A stretch of 64,000 bases of DNA from Mycoplasmataceae bacterium (GCA_020024755.1 JAHHTH010000004.1:124001-188000); one strand, 5' to 3'. Counted from the first letter of the stretch, positions 30,701 to 42,023 are shown. The notes: a model not told the origin generated them from the sequence alone. Numbers and translations are program-made.

Positions 30701-30754
30701 TGCTTGATTGAGAAATTAGATGGATTTTGCTTGATTGAGAAATTAGAAGGATTT
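30701..30754. repeat. 27-bp tandem duplication
   Basis: Two head-to-tail copies (30701-30727, 30728-30754) of a unit beginning TGCTTGATTGAGAAATTAGA differ at one base. They lie between the RloB gene and the HNH gene, outside coding sequence. Confidence 0.85.
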
Positions 30755-30794
30755 ATAATTTATTAATATATTAAATTAATGAAGAGGTAGTCAT

Positions 30795-31064
30795 ATGCAA
30801 ATTAATGATACTAAACTTAAGAAAATTTGAGAAAAAGCACCATACTGCAGTTGTAATCAAATTGATTGTTCTCCAAATAACCACAGATTATGTCCTATAT
30901 GTGGTGAAAAAATGTTATGAGGTGCATATTGAGGTCATGTAACACAAAGAAATAGCTATTTTGCTTGAGACATAGATCATATTATCCCTATATCAAAAGG
31001 TGAAACTAGTGAACTATCTAATTTAAGAGCAGTTCATGCTAGATGTAATCGTTCTAGAAAATAA
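30795..31064 (+). CDS. HNH endonuclease, small zinc-ribbon type, copy 1
   Basis: An 89-residue protein. An N-terminal cysteine cluster (C-x-C, C, then C-x2-C in CPICGEKMLW) can bind zinc. Then the HNH core DIDHIIPISKG ... LSNLRAVHARCNRSR gives Asp-His, Asn and His. GAAGAGG lies upstream of the ATG. It follows the AAA15-RloB pair by 125 bp and may belong to that island. A paralogue lies at 63484-63804. TGA Trp codons present. Confidence 0.88.
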
Positions 31065-31400
31065 ATCTAGAACATATAAAAACTTCTAAAGTATTTATGT
31101 GTTTTAAATTATGAAACAATTTATATCAAGGATATCACTTAGTTTTATTTATTAATCATTTTTAAAATCAATATCCTCATTTAACTTAGACTCTATTCTA
31201 TTAATTTGTTCTATATCTATTAATGAAACTGATCATCTTATACATCATAAATAACCTTATTGAATAGAGAATAGATATATTGTATCTATTCTTTTATTTA
31301 GTTATTTGCTATTTATATATATCTAGCTATAATTAGTGGTTAAAGAAAATAATAATAGTAATCCTATTGATACTATAATTAAATATTGAGGTTAATGAAT
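31065..31400. other. Intergenic stretch with a hairpin and a possible gene remnant
   Basis: No start-to-stop gene is visible. GAATAGATA (31269-31277) pairs with TATCTATTC (31283-31291) followed by TTTT, a likely terminator. On the minus strand 31152-31256 is open for 34 codons with two UGA Trp codons and a protein-like composition but no start codon. It may be the tail of a lost gene. Confidence 0.4.
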
Positions 31401-31847
31401 ATGGAATTAAATGTACAAGATCAATATCTAGACGATTATGAAGAAGAAGATGAAGATGAAACAGAACTAGATGATGCATTTAGTTTTATTACTAAAAGCA
31501 TTAAATCTGTAACAGATAAAGCTAAATTAGTAATGAATGATGCAATACTAGGGATAAGAGATAATGCAGAAAAGAGAAAAATCCAAGCATTATTGGAAAG
31601 TGAATCTTTCCAATCATTACTAAATTATATTGTGATAGATTATGTTAAAGGTCTATGCAACTGAAGAAACAGATTTGAAGAATTATCTAAGGATGATTGC
31701 AGAAGAATTGCTATAGAAACTAAACAACCACAATATATTGAACAAATAACTGAATATGTTCATAAAGTCTATATGCCAATATTCTATTCTTCTTTTTGTG
31801 AATTAATTAGTAGCAAAAAGAAAGTTTATAAGTTGGTTAGTAAGTAG
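31401..31847 (+). CDS. Acidic helical protein of unknown function
   Basis: A 148-residue protein whose first 30 residues are strongly acidic, with a run of Asp/Glu (YEEEDEDE), followed by predicted helices. Start chosen at ATG 31401 for its spacing from GAGG; ATG 31395 is an alternative. No membrane segment and no recognised family. It lies between the HNH gene and the large unknown protein, in convergent orientation with the latter. Confidence 0.65.
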
Positions 31848-32074
31848 GGGAATGGTAGCATTGTTTCAATAAATTAGTGGAAGTATTTTTCATTAATTTT
31901 TTTACCAAGAACCAAAGAAAAAACATTTTTACAATTGAATGAAAAAACTCATTAATAAAAAATGATTATAATATGCACAATTTTGTACCTATAAGTACAA
32001 TTATATTTCAATATAATCTTTCTAGATGTAAGTGATAGTTATAGGCCTTATTATCAGCAAAAATTGAGTATGCA

Positions 32075-33727
32075 TTATAATAAACTTTTAAATATATCTT
32101 CAATCTTTTTTAACTTATCTCGTTTATAATCCTCTCTACATTTCAATAGATATTCCCATATGCTAATATAGGATTTGAAAATATTATTTTCCTCATTAAA
32201 ATAGTCATCTAATTCTTCACCATAGTATTTATCTAAAACAAAATAAATTATATCCATTAATAGTAGAACATATTGTTCACAGAATGATTCAGAACCAGTA
32301 ACTTTCCCTTCCATACTTATATATTTTATTCTTTTGGTTAATAATGGATGTCTGCCTTCTTTTATATAATTTGTTAGTTCAGTATCATTTGTTTTGTAAC
32401 CAAAATTATTTTCTGCAAAGTTTTTTAGAGAACTTATAAAGGCAATCATTTCAGTCTTCCCAAATGCAAGAATATATAAATAATCTTCGATATATGATCT
32501 AAATGTACTTAATTTGATTTCTTTAAATCTATTTTTAATTTCAGCATATCATAACAATGCATAAGAATAAGCAATTGTGTCATACAACAAAATATGGCAA
32601 GCTGTATTTTCTCTTCATTCCATACTCATTTTGTAATTGAATATTATTTGATCTATATTGTAATATGTTAGAAATGCATATTCAACTTTGTCTAAATTAA
32701 GATTAAAATATTTTTCAATTTCTATTTTTTTAAATAAGTCATACAATTGTCGACTTTGCATTACTGTGTTAATATCTTTATTTGAAAGTTCTTGGTGTAT
32801 TTCTGCAATAAAAAACCTTGATAGCATTCATTCCATTTGTGGCTTGAATAATTTCATTTCATCAAAGGTTAATCCCTTAGATGCTTTAATTACTTCTTCC
32901 TGTTGATCACCGTCTTTGGAAATACTTGTATTTTTATTTTCTTCATAATCATATTCATTTTTTAACATTAATGTATTATGACGTTCATATTCTAGATGTT
33001 CAAGCACTTTTTTATATCTTGTTAAGTATAGATTTGGTTTGAATAGATCAAGTAGAGAAGAAATTGTCTTATATACTATTTCAGAGGTTTCGATCAATTT
33101 AGTAATATACTTGTTATGACAATCTTTTACTTTATCACCATATACTTGATTCACGTTAAAACATACCATTTTATCTTTTTGTTGATGTATTAGTCCAGAA
33201 AGATCCTTTCAGAAGTCTAAAAGTTCTTCACAATATTTACTGTAAAGCTTTACAAAGGTATTGTCTTCCTTATTCGTTAATCAATTCTCTGTTAGGTATT
33301 TATGATCACCTGTCTCATGAAGCATTCTTATTCTTAAGCAACAATCAAGTAACTTTCTATATTCTGTAAATGCTATATAGTATGAGCCAAAGTTTAAAGC
33401 AAGTATGAAATTTTGTAATGTTAACCTAATTTCTTGGCAGAATTCTTGTAAATCTTTCCTACTAGTACAATCGTAAATGAAGTGCAGTGTTATTTCTAAT
33501 TCTTGGAAATATGAAAACATTAACTCACAGTGCATTCACCGGATTATGCAATTACTTTCAATTGTCTTATCAGCATTGTTCATATAAAAAAGCATTCACA
33601 AATGTAAATTTTTGTTTTCTATTATTTCATCAAATTTTTCACTTCTTAGTAGCACTCTCATTGGAAAGAATGTTTTTGTAGGAACATCATCAAGTAATTT
33701 TGCTGTTTTAAAAGTTATTTTTTCCAT
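32075..33727 (-). CDS. Large protein of no recognised family
   Basis: A 550-residue protein, read through six UGA Trp codons. It is rich in aromatic residues, Cys and predicted helices. There is no signal peptide, no clear membrane segment, no Walker A loop and no obvious nuclease motif. A charged, Glu/Lys/Asn-rich loop near 255-285 may separate two helical halves. A TATAAT box (33748-33753 on minus) precedes the ATG by about 20 nt. Its position between an AbiL-like/HNH cluster and the capsule locus makes a defence role possible, but that rests on context only. Confidence 0.75.
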
Positions 33728-33986
33728 TTTGTTCTCGCTATTTTTAAATTATAAATATGTTTCATTACAATTATTTAAATATTTATTAGAGAATGCCATA
33801 GTTTATACTATCTTTATTAATATTGAAATAAATTTCATACTAGGAATTTTTGAAAGGTTTATAGCATAAAGATATTACCCCCTGAATAGTAGTTAACATA
33901 ATATCATTTTTGGAATTATTAATTTATTAAGAATTAGTAAATTATGAAATTTTGCTTATTGATAATTTTGATTATAAACACTTTTG

Positions 33987-33992
33987 TATAAT
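33987..33992 (+). promoter_or_regulatory. -10 box of the acyltransferase gene, leaderless type
   Basis: TATAAT ends 6 nt before the ATG at 33999, with no Shine-Dalgarno site between. It is one of about ten such arrangements in this window. Confidence 0.6.
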
Positions 33993-33998
33993 AAATAT

Positions 33999-35081
33999 AT
34001 GCAATGTTCATTGATTAGTAGAATAAAACATAGAGAAGTAAACCATGAAGAAATTGGTAAATGAGTAAAAGATAAAAGAACTAATGTTCTAGTATTAAGA
34101 TTTATTGCTAGTTTATTTGTAATAGGTGTACATCTAAGATTTATTTTAAACAAAGGTTATAGTTCAAATTCTATTTCTTTTTCTATAGTAGAATGCATTA
34201 CTGTTACTGGTGTAGATATATTTATAATTTGTACTGCCATATCTTCATACATGAAGAGTAAGAATAACTACAAAAGATATTTGATATTAGTTGGTATACT
34301 TTATCTGTGATCATTTTCTGTTCAATTACAAAACATTATAATGCATAATGATATTGATTATTTAGCATTATTTATTCCTTTCTTTTTTGGAAAGGACTTG
34401 TGATATTTAAGAGCATATGTTGTATTCTATCCATTAATTCCTATTATAAACAAAGGCCTAAAGGATTTTAACTTAGCAATAATGTTCATTATCTTTTATA
34501 TGATTTTTACTATAACTCAAAGCTTTGATATTAGAGAATTTAATATTTCAAGCGGATATCATATTCTTCATTTTATATTCTTATATATGTTTACAAGATC
34601 AATGATGATTGTATTCTTTAATTATTTTGACAAAAGAAAATGAATATTAATAATATCTGGCTCATTATACTTATTGTTCTTATTATCTAATATCTTAACT
34701 ACCTATTACATTAAAAGTAATACTAGATATTCAGATTATCCAGTAATATTTATGGCAACTTCATTTAGTATCTTCTTTATGTTTTTAGATTTTAAGAAGA
34801 ACAAGTTTAACAAGTTTATATGTTTCTTAGGGAGAAACTCGTTGTGATTTTATATATTGGATAATAGATTCTCTTGTATCCATAAATGAGGAATAAGTGG
34901 ATGGTTCGGTAATATGAATAATTCATGTGTGTGTGTGTGTGAATACTTATGTGCATTTATTCTTAAAACATTGATCATAATATTAATTATTGTGGTATTC
35001 CATTTTATTTATATTGGTATTTCAAAATTAATATCTAAAAAGAAAGCAAAGAATGCAGAATATATTATATGCAATAAATAA
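33999..35081 (+). CDS. Membrane O-acyltransferase (acyltransferase 3 family), probably phase-variable
   Basis: A 360-residue polytopic protein with about ten membrane helices. The N-terminal VLRFIASLFVIGVHL carries the conserved Arg and His of acyltransferase family 3 (OafA-like), which O-acetylates surface sugars. A (TG)8 tract at codons 309-314 encodes alternating Cys/Val. Any change in repeat number that is not a multiple of three shifts the frame and removes the last membrane helix. Several TGA codons are Trp. It is the first gene of the polysaccharide locus. Confidence 0.82.
34926..34941. repeat. (TG)8 microsatellite inside a coding region
   Basis: Sixteen bases of uninterrupted TG repeat in the acyltransferase frame, in-frame as it stands. 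Slippage by one unit causes a frameshift. Confidence 0.9.
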
Positions 35082-35163
35082 ATTTTCTAAATACTAGTTT
35101 CAAGTGCATTCTTACAACAATATAAATTCATTTTTCTTGTAGTTTAATAATATTCATAGATGC

Positions 35164-35169
35164 TATAAT
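35164..35169 (+). promoter_or_regulatory. -10 box of the sialyltransferase gene, leaderless type
   Basis: TATAAT ends 6 nt before ATG 35176. No Shine-Dalgarno site. Confidence 0.55.
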
Positions 35170-35175
35170 AATCAT

Positions 35176-36120
35176 ATGAAATCTAAAACACTTTTTTTGT
35201 TTGAATCGAATTATAGTACCTTACTTTCTATGGTTTATTGTTTTAAGAATAATATTAAAATTAATAGAGTTATTAATATATTTCAAGAAAACCAAAAAGG
35301 AACTAAGAGCATTCTTACTTATTTGCATAAAAAATATAATTATTGATGCGGATATCAAGACTTTTTTAAAAAAGTTTATTTTGCTTATTTTAAATTTATT
35401 AGAGCTGAAAAGTACGACATTATTTTTACTTCACCGCATACACCTTCATATGAATTTGTACGTGAATATTTAAGCCAGAAAGGTTTGAATCCAAAGTACT
35501 ACTTTGTTGATGATGGGTTAGCATTTAAACAAAAAAAATATTGAGATCGTTTTGGTGACAAGATCAATTTGTCTACAAAGATGATTGTAGACTCTCCGAA
35601 TAAGTTTATTTCCAAAAATAAGCAAGATGTTGTGAATCTATTCAATGATTTCCCTGAGCTATCAAAGAAACAAAAGAAATATATAAATAATTTCTTTGGA
35701 TTATCTCTAAAGAAAATGGAAAAAGAAATGGACTGTATTTTATTAACACAACCGCTGTATGAAGATGGTTTATGTAATTTAGATGATAAACAATTACTTT
35801 ACAACTTATATATTGATAATTTGTTAGATGGAAAAATAGAAGCAAAACAATTGTGAATAAAACCACACCCAAGAGAAACACAACTTGTTCGAATTAGTAA
35901 TAAAAATGTAAACACATTCTATATAGAAAGAAATATACCAATTGAGTTATTATTTTTAAATGGTTTGAAAGTAAAAAATATTGTAAGTTTTATTACTTCT
36001 ACAATTATTTATAAAAAGTTTTTAGATTGCAATTTTATAAATTTAGATTTGAAATGAGAAAAAGGTATAAATGTAGATGAAATAAGAACTTGTATAAAAA
36101 AAACTAATTTTGTCTTATAA
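35176..36120 (+). CDS. Probable sialyltransferase (glycosyltransferase family 52)
   Basis: A 314-residue enzyme. The YYFVDDGLAF segment (about residue 110), LTQPLYEDG (near 190) and IKPHPRE (near 228) match the GT52 group, which includes bacterial alpha-2,3-sialyltransferases. It would transfer sialic acid from CMP-Neu5Ac to the surface polysaccharide. The frame passes four UGA Trp codons. Its 3' end overlaps the end of neuC on the opposite strand by 17 bp. The adjacent neu genes make the donor, which supports the call. Confidence 0.75.
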
Positions 36121-37174
36121 AATTAACAATTAATTTAGTTGCATATTTTAATGTGTTATTCTTACAGTATGGATTACTATGTTTTATTTTTAGATCCTTT
36201 AATGATTCGATAGCCTTTAAAATGTCTTTTTCCTTACAAGGAATATTTATTATATTGTTACTTCTAATTCTTCCTAATTGTCTATCTCCAATATTTATAA
36301 TTGGTTTGCAAAGACAAGGCACTTCAATAATTCCAGATGAAGAATTTCCTACTAAAGCTTTTGAATATGACAACAGTGAAAAGAAATCATCATTGCTAAG
36401 AGAAGGGAAGTAATCAAAATTATTTTTAGAACAAAATTCCTTGATTAAATTAATGTATGTGTTTCCACCTACATCATTATTTCCACCTAAAAATACAAAT
36501 TTATATCCATTATCTACTAATTTTTGGCATGTTCCAAGAAGAATTTTACCTTGGTTTATGTCATTCTTAATTGTTTCAGGATGGAATAATATAACTATGT
36601 AGTTTTTGTATTTTTTATAAAAACTATTTATTTTAAAATTATGAACATTAGAGCACCCTAGAGATCCAATATTATGCACATTGCTTTTACCCATATTTAG
36701 AATGTTTTGTTTATATTGTTCAGTTGCTGTTAAATGTAATGAAGACATCATGGTTATTGAATGTCTTACAAATTCATCATATGCGCCTAAAGTTATTTCC
36801 CCTCCATGTAGATGTATTATAGGAATGTTCAACATTGCTGCACATATAGCAAAAGGAAGAATTTCACTTCTATCCCCTAATAGCATTAAATAATCAATCT
36901 TATTCTTTTTTAAATAATTTGTAAACTTGGTTTGAAGTTTAGACATAATATCAATGACTTGATATTTATCATTGTTTCTATCTGCATTAACTTTCATAAT
37001 GTCTGCATTAGGAAAATCAGTTAATACACTTTTATATGTAGAACCATATTTCTTTGATAGATGCATTCCGCTAATTAAAATTTTTAAATCAATTTCACTA
37101 TCTAATTCTTTTAATAGTTTTCTCATGATTCAATAATCAGCTCTCGAAGTAGTTACATATAATAAATTAGCCAT
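36104..37174 (-). CDS. neuC: UDP-N-acetylglucosamine 2-epimerase, hydrolysing (NeuC)
   Basis: A 356-residue enzyme that turns UDP-GlcNAc into ManNAc and UDP, the first step to sialic acid. The start MANLLYVTTSRADYW, ISGMHLSKKYG, LLGDRSEILPFA, HLHGGEITLGAYDE and VGNSSSGIIEVP are the NeuC/WecB-family motifs. The length and the neu context favour the hydrolysing form. The ATG overlaps the neuA stop by one base, so the genes are coupled. TGA Trp near the N-terminus. Confidence 0.92.
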
Positions 37175-38382
37175 TAAAACACCTTCTTATTTAGTAATTC
37201 ATATGCACTATCATTTAAATGCAATCCGTCTAATGAATATTGCAATAGTAAATTATTTTGATCACAAATATATTTATTGATATCAATAAAGTCATCTTTG
37301 TATATTAGTTTTAATTCATCATTTAATATCCTTACCTTGGATATAAATTCTTTCCCTCTATCATTTCTATATATTGTATATGGCACAGATAATACTTTAA
37401 TTTGTTTTGGTTTTAGTGTCGATATTATCAAACTAATATTTTTTAATATTTCATTAACATTATTTGAAGATGCTAAATCATTACTACCAATTAAAATATA
37501 AAGATTATCTATGTCTATATTTAGATTAGCTGAGTTAATTAATTTAACATATTGTTCTGATCTAATTGTAGCTATCCCTCAATTAGAAATATTTTTAGGA
37601 AGAGGTCAATATTCAACTAGCGAATCTCCTAACACTACATTTTTCAAATGTTTATTGTGAACGAAACTATTAAATTTAGTTTGTAATGAATTAAAGAGTT
37701 TTGACTGATTTGATTTATCTCTTATTATGCTTAGTGCAATATTAAAGTCTTCAATATCATCTATATCGATTGATGATATCTTATCCATTAGATAAGCCTG
37801 AGTATTTCCTTTTAAAAAGAATGTTTTTAATTCTAGATATTTTTTAATGTTAGCAATATATATTGCACCATTTGGAGTATATTGTTGCTCAAAAGTTTGT
37901 CTTCCATAAGATGATAGTTTTGTATCAGAAGTTAGATAATAATTAGTATCTAAGTTCATATATAAAGAAGTTGGTTTTGAAGCTTTGCAAAATGAAACTA
38001 CCATATTATTGCCATTAAATAAATTGAATGCTTCTTTAATATGCTCTGCATTTCTTAATGGAGATGTTGGTTGTAGTAAGCAAAAGGTATCGCCACCATT
38101 ATAATTTTCCAAAATTAACTTTAAAGAATCATAACTAGACGTTTTATCACTAGCTTCTTGTTCTGTTCTCTTGTGATATGTCAATTTATCAGCATAAATA
38201 ATTTTAACATCATTAATATATTTTTCTGAATCACTAGAGAATACTATTTCATCAAATTCATTAGATTCTATTGCTGCATCAATTGTATAAAAACACAGAG
38301 GTTTATTATACAGAAATAGCATATTCTTATCTTTTAACCCCTTTGAGCCACTTCTAGCTAATATAATAGCAATCTTTCTCAT
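37174..38382 (-). CDS. neuA: Bifunctional CMP-sialic acid synthetase / SGNH-type O-acetylesterase (NeuA)
   Basis: A 402-residue fusion. Residues 1-225 are a CMP-Neu5Ac synthetase (IILARSGSKGLKDKN, QPTSPLRN, the YTPNGAIYI region). Residues 245-402 are an SGNH hydrolase with GDS (about 252), GSND (about 297) and DGLHLND (about 384), giving the catalytic Ser, Asn, Asp and His. The same fusion is known in Streptococcus agalactiae NeuA, where it removes O-acetyl groups from sialic acid. The joint contains a UGA Trp codon and would look like two genes under the standard code. AGAGG lies upstream; it overlaps neuB and neuC by one base each. Confidence 0.9.
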
Positions 38383-39431
38383 TATTTTTTTTCCTCTCAA
38401 ATGAATTTAGAATGCACTATTAAATCATCTGCTTCAAAGTCTTGTTCTGCTACTTTGCCCAATAGCTTTTCTCATTCTCATGCACTAATACCATTTCCTG
38501 GTCTTTTAGTTGTAATATTCTTTTCAGAAAAGATGTCACCTTTCTTAATGTTCTTTTTGGCAACAATTGATCTTCTTGCTATAAACTTATTCTTTAATTC
38601 AGAATTAGTAACATATTTATTTTCTGAGCCTAGAGATAATTCCGCTGCATGAACACCTTCTACTAAATTCTTAAATTCTTCTTCATTTAAAGATGCTTTG
38701 TGATCTGGGCCTAGAAGATTTCTATCAAGAGTAAAATGTTTTTCAATAAATTCTACACCATATGGAATACTCGCTACTGCTGCGTAAATATTTCTAGAAT
38801 GATCACTAAATCCTATTTTGTTATGTTTAAATTCTTTTTTAAATTGTTTTAATACATTTAAGTTGACATCTTCATAAGGAGTAGGATATTCTGTATTACA
38901 ATGTAATACAGCTATTTGACTATCCTTAATTCCATTTGATTTTAATAGTTTTATACATGCTTTAATTTCCTTGATAGAAGACATCCCTGTAGATAATAGA
39001 AAATAATTCTTAGGATTATTTAATTCTGAAAGTCTTTTGATATATGGATAATTATTAATTTCTCCTGAAGGAATCTTTCAAATTCTTTGCCCAATAGAAT
39101 TTAAGAAATTAATTGAGTCAATATCAAATGGTGTTGCAAATACTTCAATATTTTTATTTTTGCTTTTGACATAATTTCTAAGCATTTTATAATCATCATA
39201 ACTAAGTTCTAATTTTTTAGTCATTTCTAATTGTGATTCTTTTGTTCCGGTAGTTTTCTTTTGATATTCCGCTTTTGGGGCTTTTTTAGATATTAAACTT
39301 GAGGATTTAAATACTTGGAACTTAATTGCATCAACATTATTCTTTACTAATGAATCTACCATTTTTTTAGCTAATTTAATATTACCATTGTGATTGCAAC
39401 CAATTTCACCTATTATCATTACTTTGCTCAT
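38382..39431 (-). CDS. neuB: N-acetylneuraminate synthase (NeuB)
   Basis: A 349-residue enzyme that condenses ManNAc with phosphoenolpyruvate to Neu5Ac. The N-terminal TIM barrel carries IGEIGCNHNG, DAIKFQ, KIPSGEINNYP, STGMSS, HCNTEYPTP, GFSDHS and IEKHFTLDR. The C-terminal SAF/antifreeze-like domain follows (ARRSIVAKKNIKKGD, RPGNGI). AAGGAG precedes the ATG. The second gene of a four-gene unit neuD-neuB-neuA-neuC. Confidence 0.95.
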
Positions 39432-39441
39432 ATAAAACTCC

Positions 39442-40074
39442 TTATTTGTTCTTTTTTAAGAATTTAGCTGGATTACCAACTACCACATCGTTGTCTTTTA
39501 CATTCTTTCTTACTACTGAACCTGCACCGGTAATAGAATTCTTACCAATATTTAATTGTCCAAACACAATACTTCCTGATCCAACTCAAACATTATCTTC
39601 AATATTTACATCACCATTAATAATTGCACCCGGTGATATATTACAATGATTTGCTATATGTGAACCGTGGTCAATAATTGAACCTGTGTTAATTATGTTA
39701 TTATCACCTATTGTAATATTTGATGTAATTGTTACATTAGATCCAATAAAATTACCAGAACCTAATTTAACATCTTTTGCAATGATTGCTGTTTTATCTA
39801 TTATGTTGACAGTCTTTAAATTATATTTTTGTATTTTTTGAAATCATTCTTTTCTTATTTCATTGTTTCCAACAGCGACAATAAAGTAATACTTTTTTAA
39901 TATATTTACATTTTTGTCTGAAATATCATTTGCAATAATTTTAGATATAGAAGAAATTTCTTTATATTTGTCTATACAACCTATAAATTTATACTTTAAT
40001 TTTGAATATTTATTTATACTTGAGATCACAGAGTTCGCATGCCCACCAGACCCAATTAACACTATTTTTCTCAT
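39442..40074 (-). CDS. neuD: Sialic acid O-acetyltransferase family protein (NeuD)
   Basis: A 210-residue protein. The N-terminal dinucleotide-like fold (KIVLIGSGGHANSVIS) and the C-terminal left-handed beta-helix of hexapeptide repeats (GSNVTI, IGDNNII, DNVWVGSG, NSITGAGSVV) match the NeuD/PglD family. It would acetylate sialic acid or a related amino sugar. The C-terminal VVVGNPAKFLKK is typical. It is the first gene of the neu unit, with a TATAAT box 6 nt before the ATG. Confidence 0.9.
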
Positions 40075-40080
40075 AACATT

Positions 40081-40086
40081 ATTATA
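40081..40086 (-). promoter_or_regulatory. -10 box of the neuD-neuB-neuA-neuC unit, leaderless type
   Basis: Minus-strand TATAAT ends 6 nt before the neuD ATG. The plus-strand gene at 40167 has a matching TATTAT (40155-40160), also 6 nt before its ATG, so the two promoters diverge within 93 bp. Confidence 0.6.
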
Positions 40087-40166
40087 GCATCTATAGATAA
40101 TTATAATATTTATATATTATAATAAAACACATACATGTTAATCATTTTGTGTGGTATTATCTAATT

Positions 40167-40892
40167 ATGAAAAACTTAAATATTGTAATCCCTGCAGGAG
40201 GGGAAGGAAAAAGATTTAAAGAAGGCGGATATAATAATTTGAAGCCTTTTATAACTATTAATGGAAAAACAATGATTGAACATGTTATTGATGGCTTTGT
40301 GTCAAAAAAATATAACGTTAAGATTTATATTATCATGCAAGAAATACATATGCACGAATATAATGCATTAATTAAAAATATTTGTGATAAACATTCTAAT
40401 GTTACATTTTTACCGTTGGTTTCAAAAACAGAAGGAACTGTATGCACAATTTTAAATTGATGTCAAATTTTCAACAATGATGATATGGTATTATCTGCTA
40501 ATTGTGATCAGCTTGCTGATATAACACTAGATGAATATATCGATCAATCAGTAGATTTTGATGGATCTCTATTAGTGTTTGGAGGAGAAAAATCTCCTAA
40601 TTGATCATATGTAAAAATTGAAAATGATTTAATTATAGAAGTCGTTGATAAAAATCCAATTACTGATGTAGCACTGATTGGATGATATTTTTGAAAAAAA
40701 GGGAGTGATATGATTAACTCATTTATATGGTTATTAATGAATAATATAAGAACAAAAAATGAATTTATGCAAAACATTCCGTATAATTTCATCATTTCCC
40801 AAAATAAAAAAGTAAAACCAATTTTCATAGATAGAAGTAAAGTTCATGGTTTAGGAACACCTATGGAATTGACTAAATACCTAAATAAATAA
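40167..40892 (+). CDS. Sugar nucleotidyltransferase (NTP-transferase fold)
   Basis: A 241-residue protein. IVIPAGGEGKRFKEGGYNNLKPFITINGKTMIEHV contains the nucleotide-binding GGxGxRF and KPF; SANCDQL is the metal-binding Asp region. It activates a sugar phosphate or other group for the polysaccharide; the substrate is not evident. TGA Trp codons occur in the middle. Probably leaderless (TATTAT 6 nt before ATG). Confidence 0.8.
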
Positions 40893-41003
40893 GGTTATGC
40901 TTTTTTTCTATGTAGTGCTAATATTTTCAGATGTTCTTATTTGATAATTAAGTTTTTATATTTTTGCCAAAAAATAAAAGAAGTAATTTATAATTTAACC
41001 AAT

Positions 41004-42023
41004 ATGTTTATTGGAATTATTTCGTATGGAGATGTTGATAAAGCAATAGAACAATTTAAGAGAATTTACTCTCCTGACAACTTTTATATGATTCACTACA
41101 ATAAACGTGATAAAAAAGCCAAAAAGAATGATTTTTTGCGATTAAAAAATTATTATTCAAAATTTAAGAATGTTATATTTTACTCAAAGCATAAGGTATT
41201 TTGAGGCACTAGAACAATTGTTGGAGTGCAACTGGAAATAATGAAATATTTTTTGAAGCATAGAAATGAACAGTATTTGTTGATAGTTGATGCAAAAACT
41301 TCAAATATTATAAATATCAAAGAAATAGAAAAAATTATTAATAAAAATGGGCCTAATAAAAATTATTATAATTTTTCTGGGTCTGTATATAAAGAAACAT
41401 TTCCAACCCTTTATGAAGTTAAAAATAATTATGGTGAATGTTTTTACAATAAGAGATGATATAAGAATACATACCCTACTAATACATCACACTTCAAATT
41501 ACATTTACGCTTAATTTGTATATGGGAAATCTTGACTGATAAAATAGTTTTCAAAAACTTTTTAAAAAGATCTGCACCTGATTTTAAAGAGTGATTTCTT
41601 TCTGAATATCATTCATGAAGAGTTGAACCAATGTATTGGGATTTAATTGCTTCAAACAAGAAAAGAAATATGCCAAAATTCTTGCATGAATGAAAAATCA
41701 TATATAATTCATTAATGTCCTTGTTTACAGTTTTAAATAGGGAACAACTTTCAATAATGTTTTCGCACAAGAAGGAACTTAAAAAAATTTTTAGATATTC
41801 TAAAGGGATATTGGGACCAGAAGAGTTTATATTTGCAACTTTGTTTTATAACCTAGTTGATAATGATGAATCAAATTCGTTAAATCTATTATCATATTTT
41901 GATATTAGTGATAATGATTCTATTAATAAATTAAAAAAACTTAGAAAGAATAATAAAACAATTTTATTCAATAGAAGAATTGATAATTACAAAATTTTTA
42001 ACAAAGAGTTCCCAATTGTTTAG
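41004..42023 (+). CDS. Core-2/I-branching-type glycosyltransferase (GT14-like)
   Basis: A 339-residue protein. The N-terminal GIISYGDVDKAIEQF, FYMIHYNKRD, the HKVFWGTRTIVGVQL turn (with UGA Trp) and later LGPEEFIFATL match the beta-1,6-N-acetylglucosaminyltransferase group. The start at ATG 41004 lies 9 nt after TATAAT (40989-40994). It would add a branch sugar to the capsule. Confidence 0.75.

Noticed and set aside
31152..31256. Small gene on the minus strand
   Set aside because: Protein-like composition but no start codon and only 34 codons; kept only as a possible remnant in the intergenic entry.
35521..35545. Homopolymer A(8) in the sialyltransferase, and T(8) tracts in rfbF and near the neuA start, as phase-variation switches
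   Set aside because: Runs of eight A or T are expected by chance in such an A+T-rich genome, and none is placed as tellingly as the CT and TG tracts.
37174..37604. Separate esterase gene downstream of neuA
   Set aside because: The apparent break is a UGA codon, which is Trp here; the frame is continuous with the synthetase domain.
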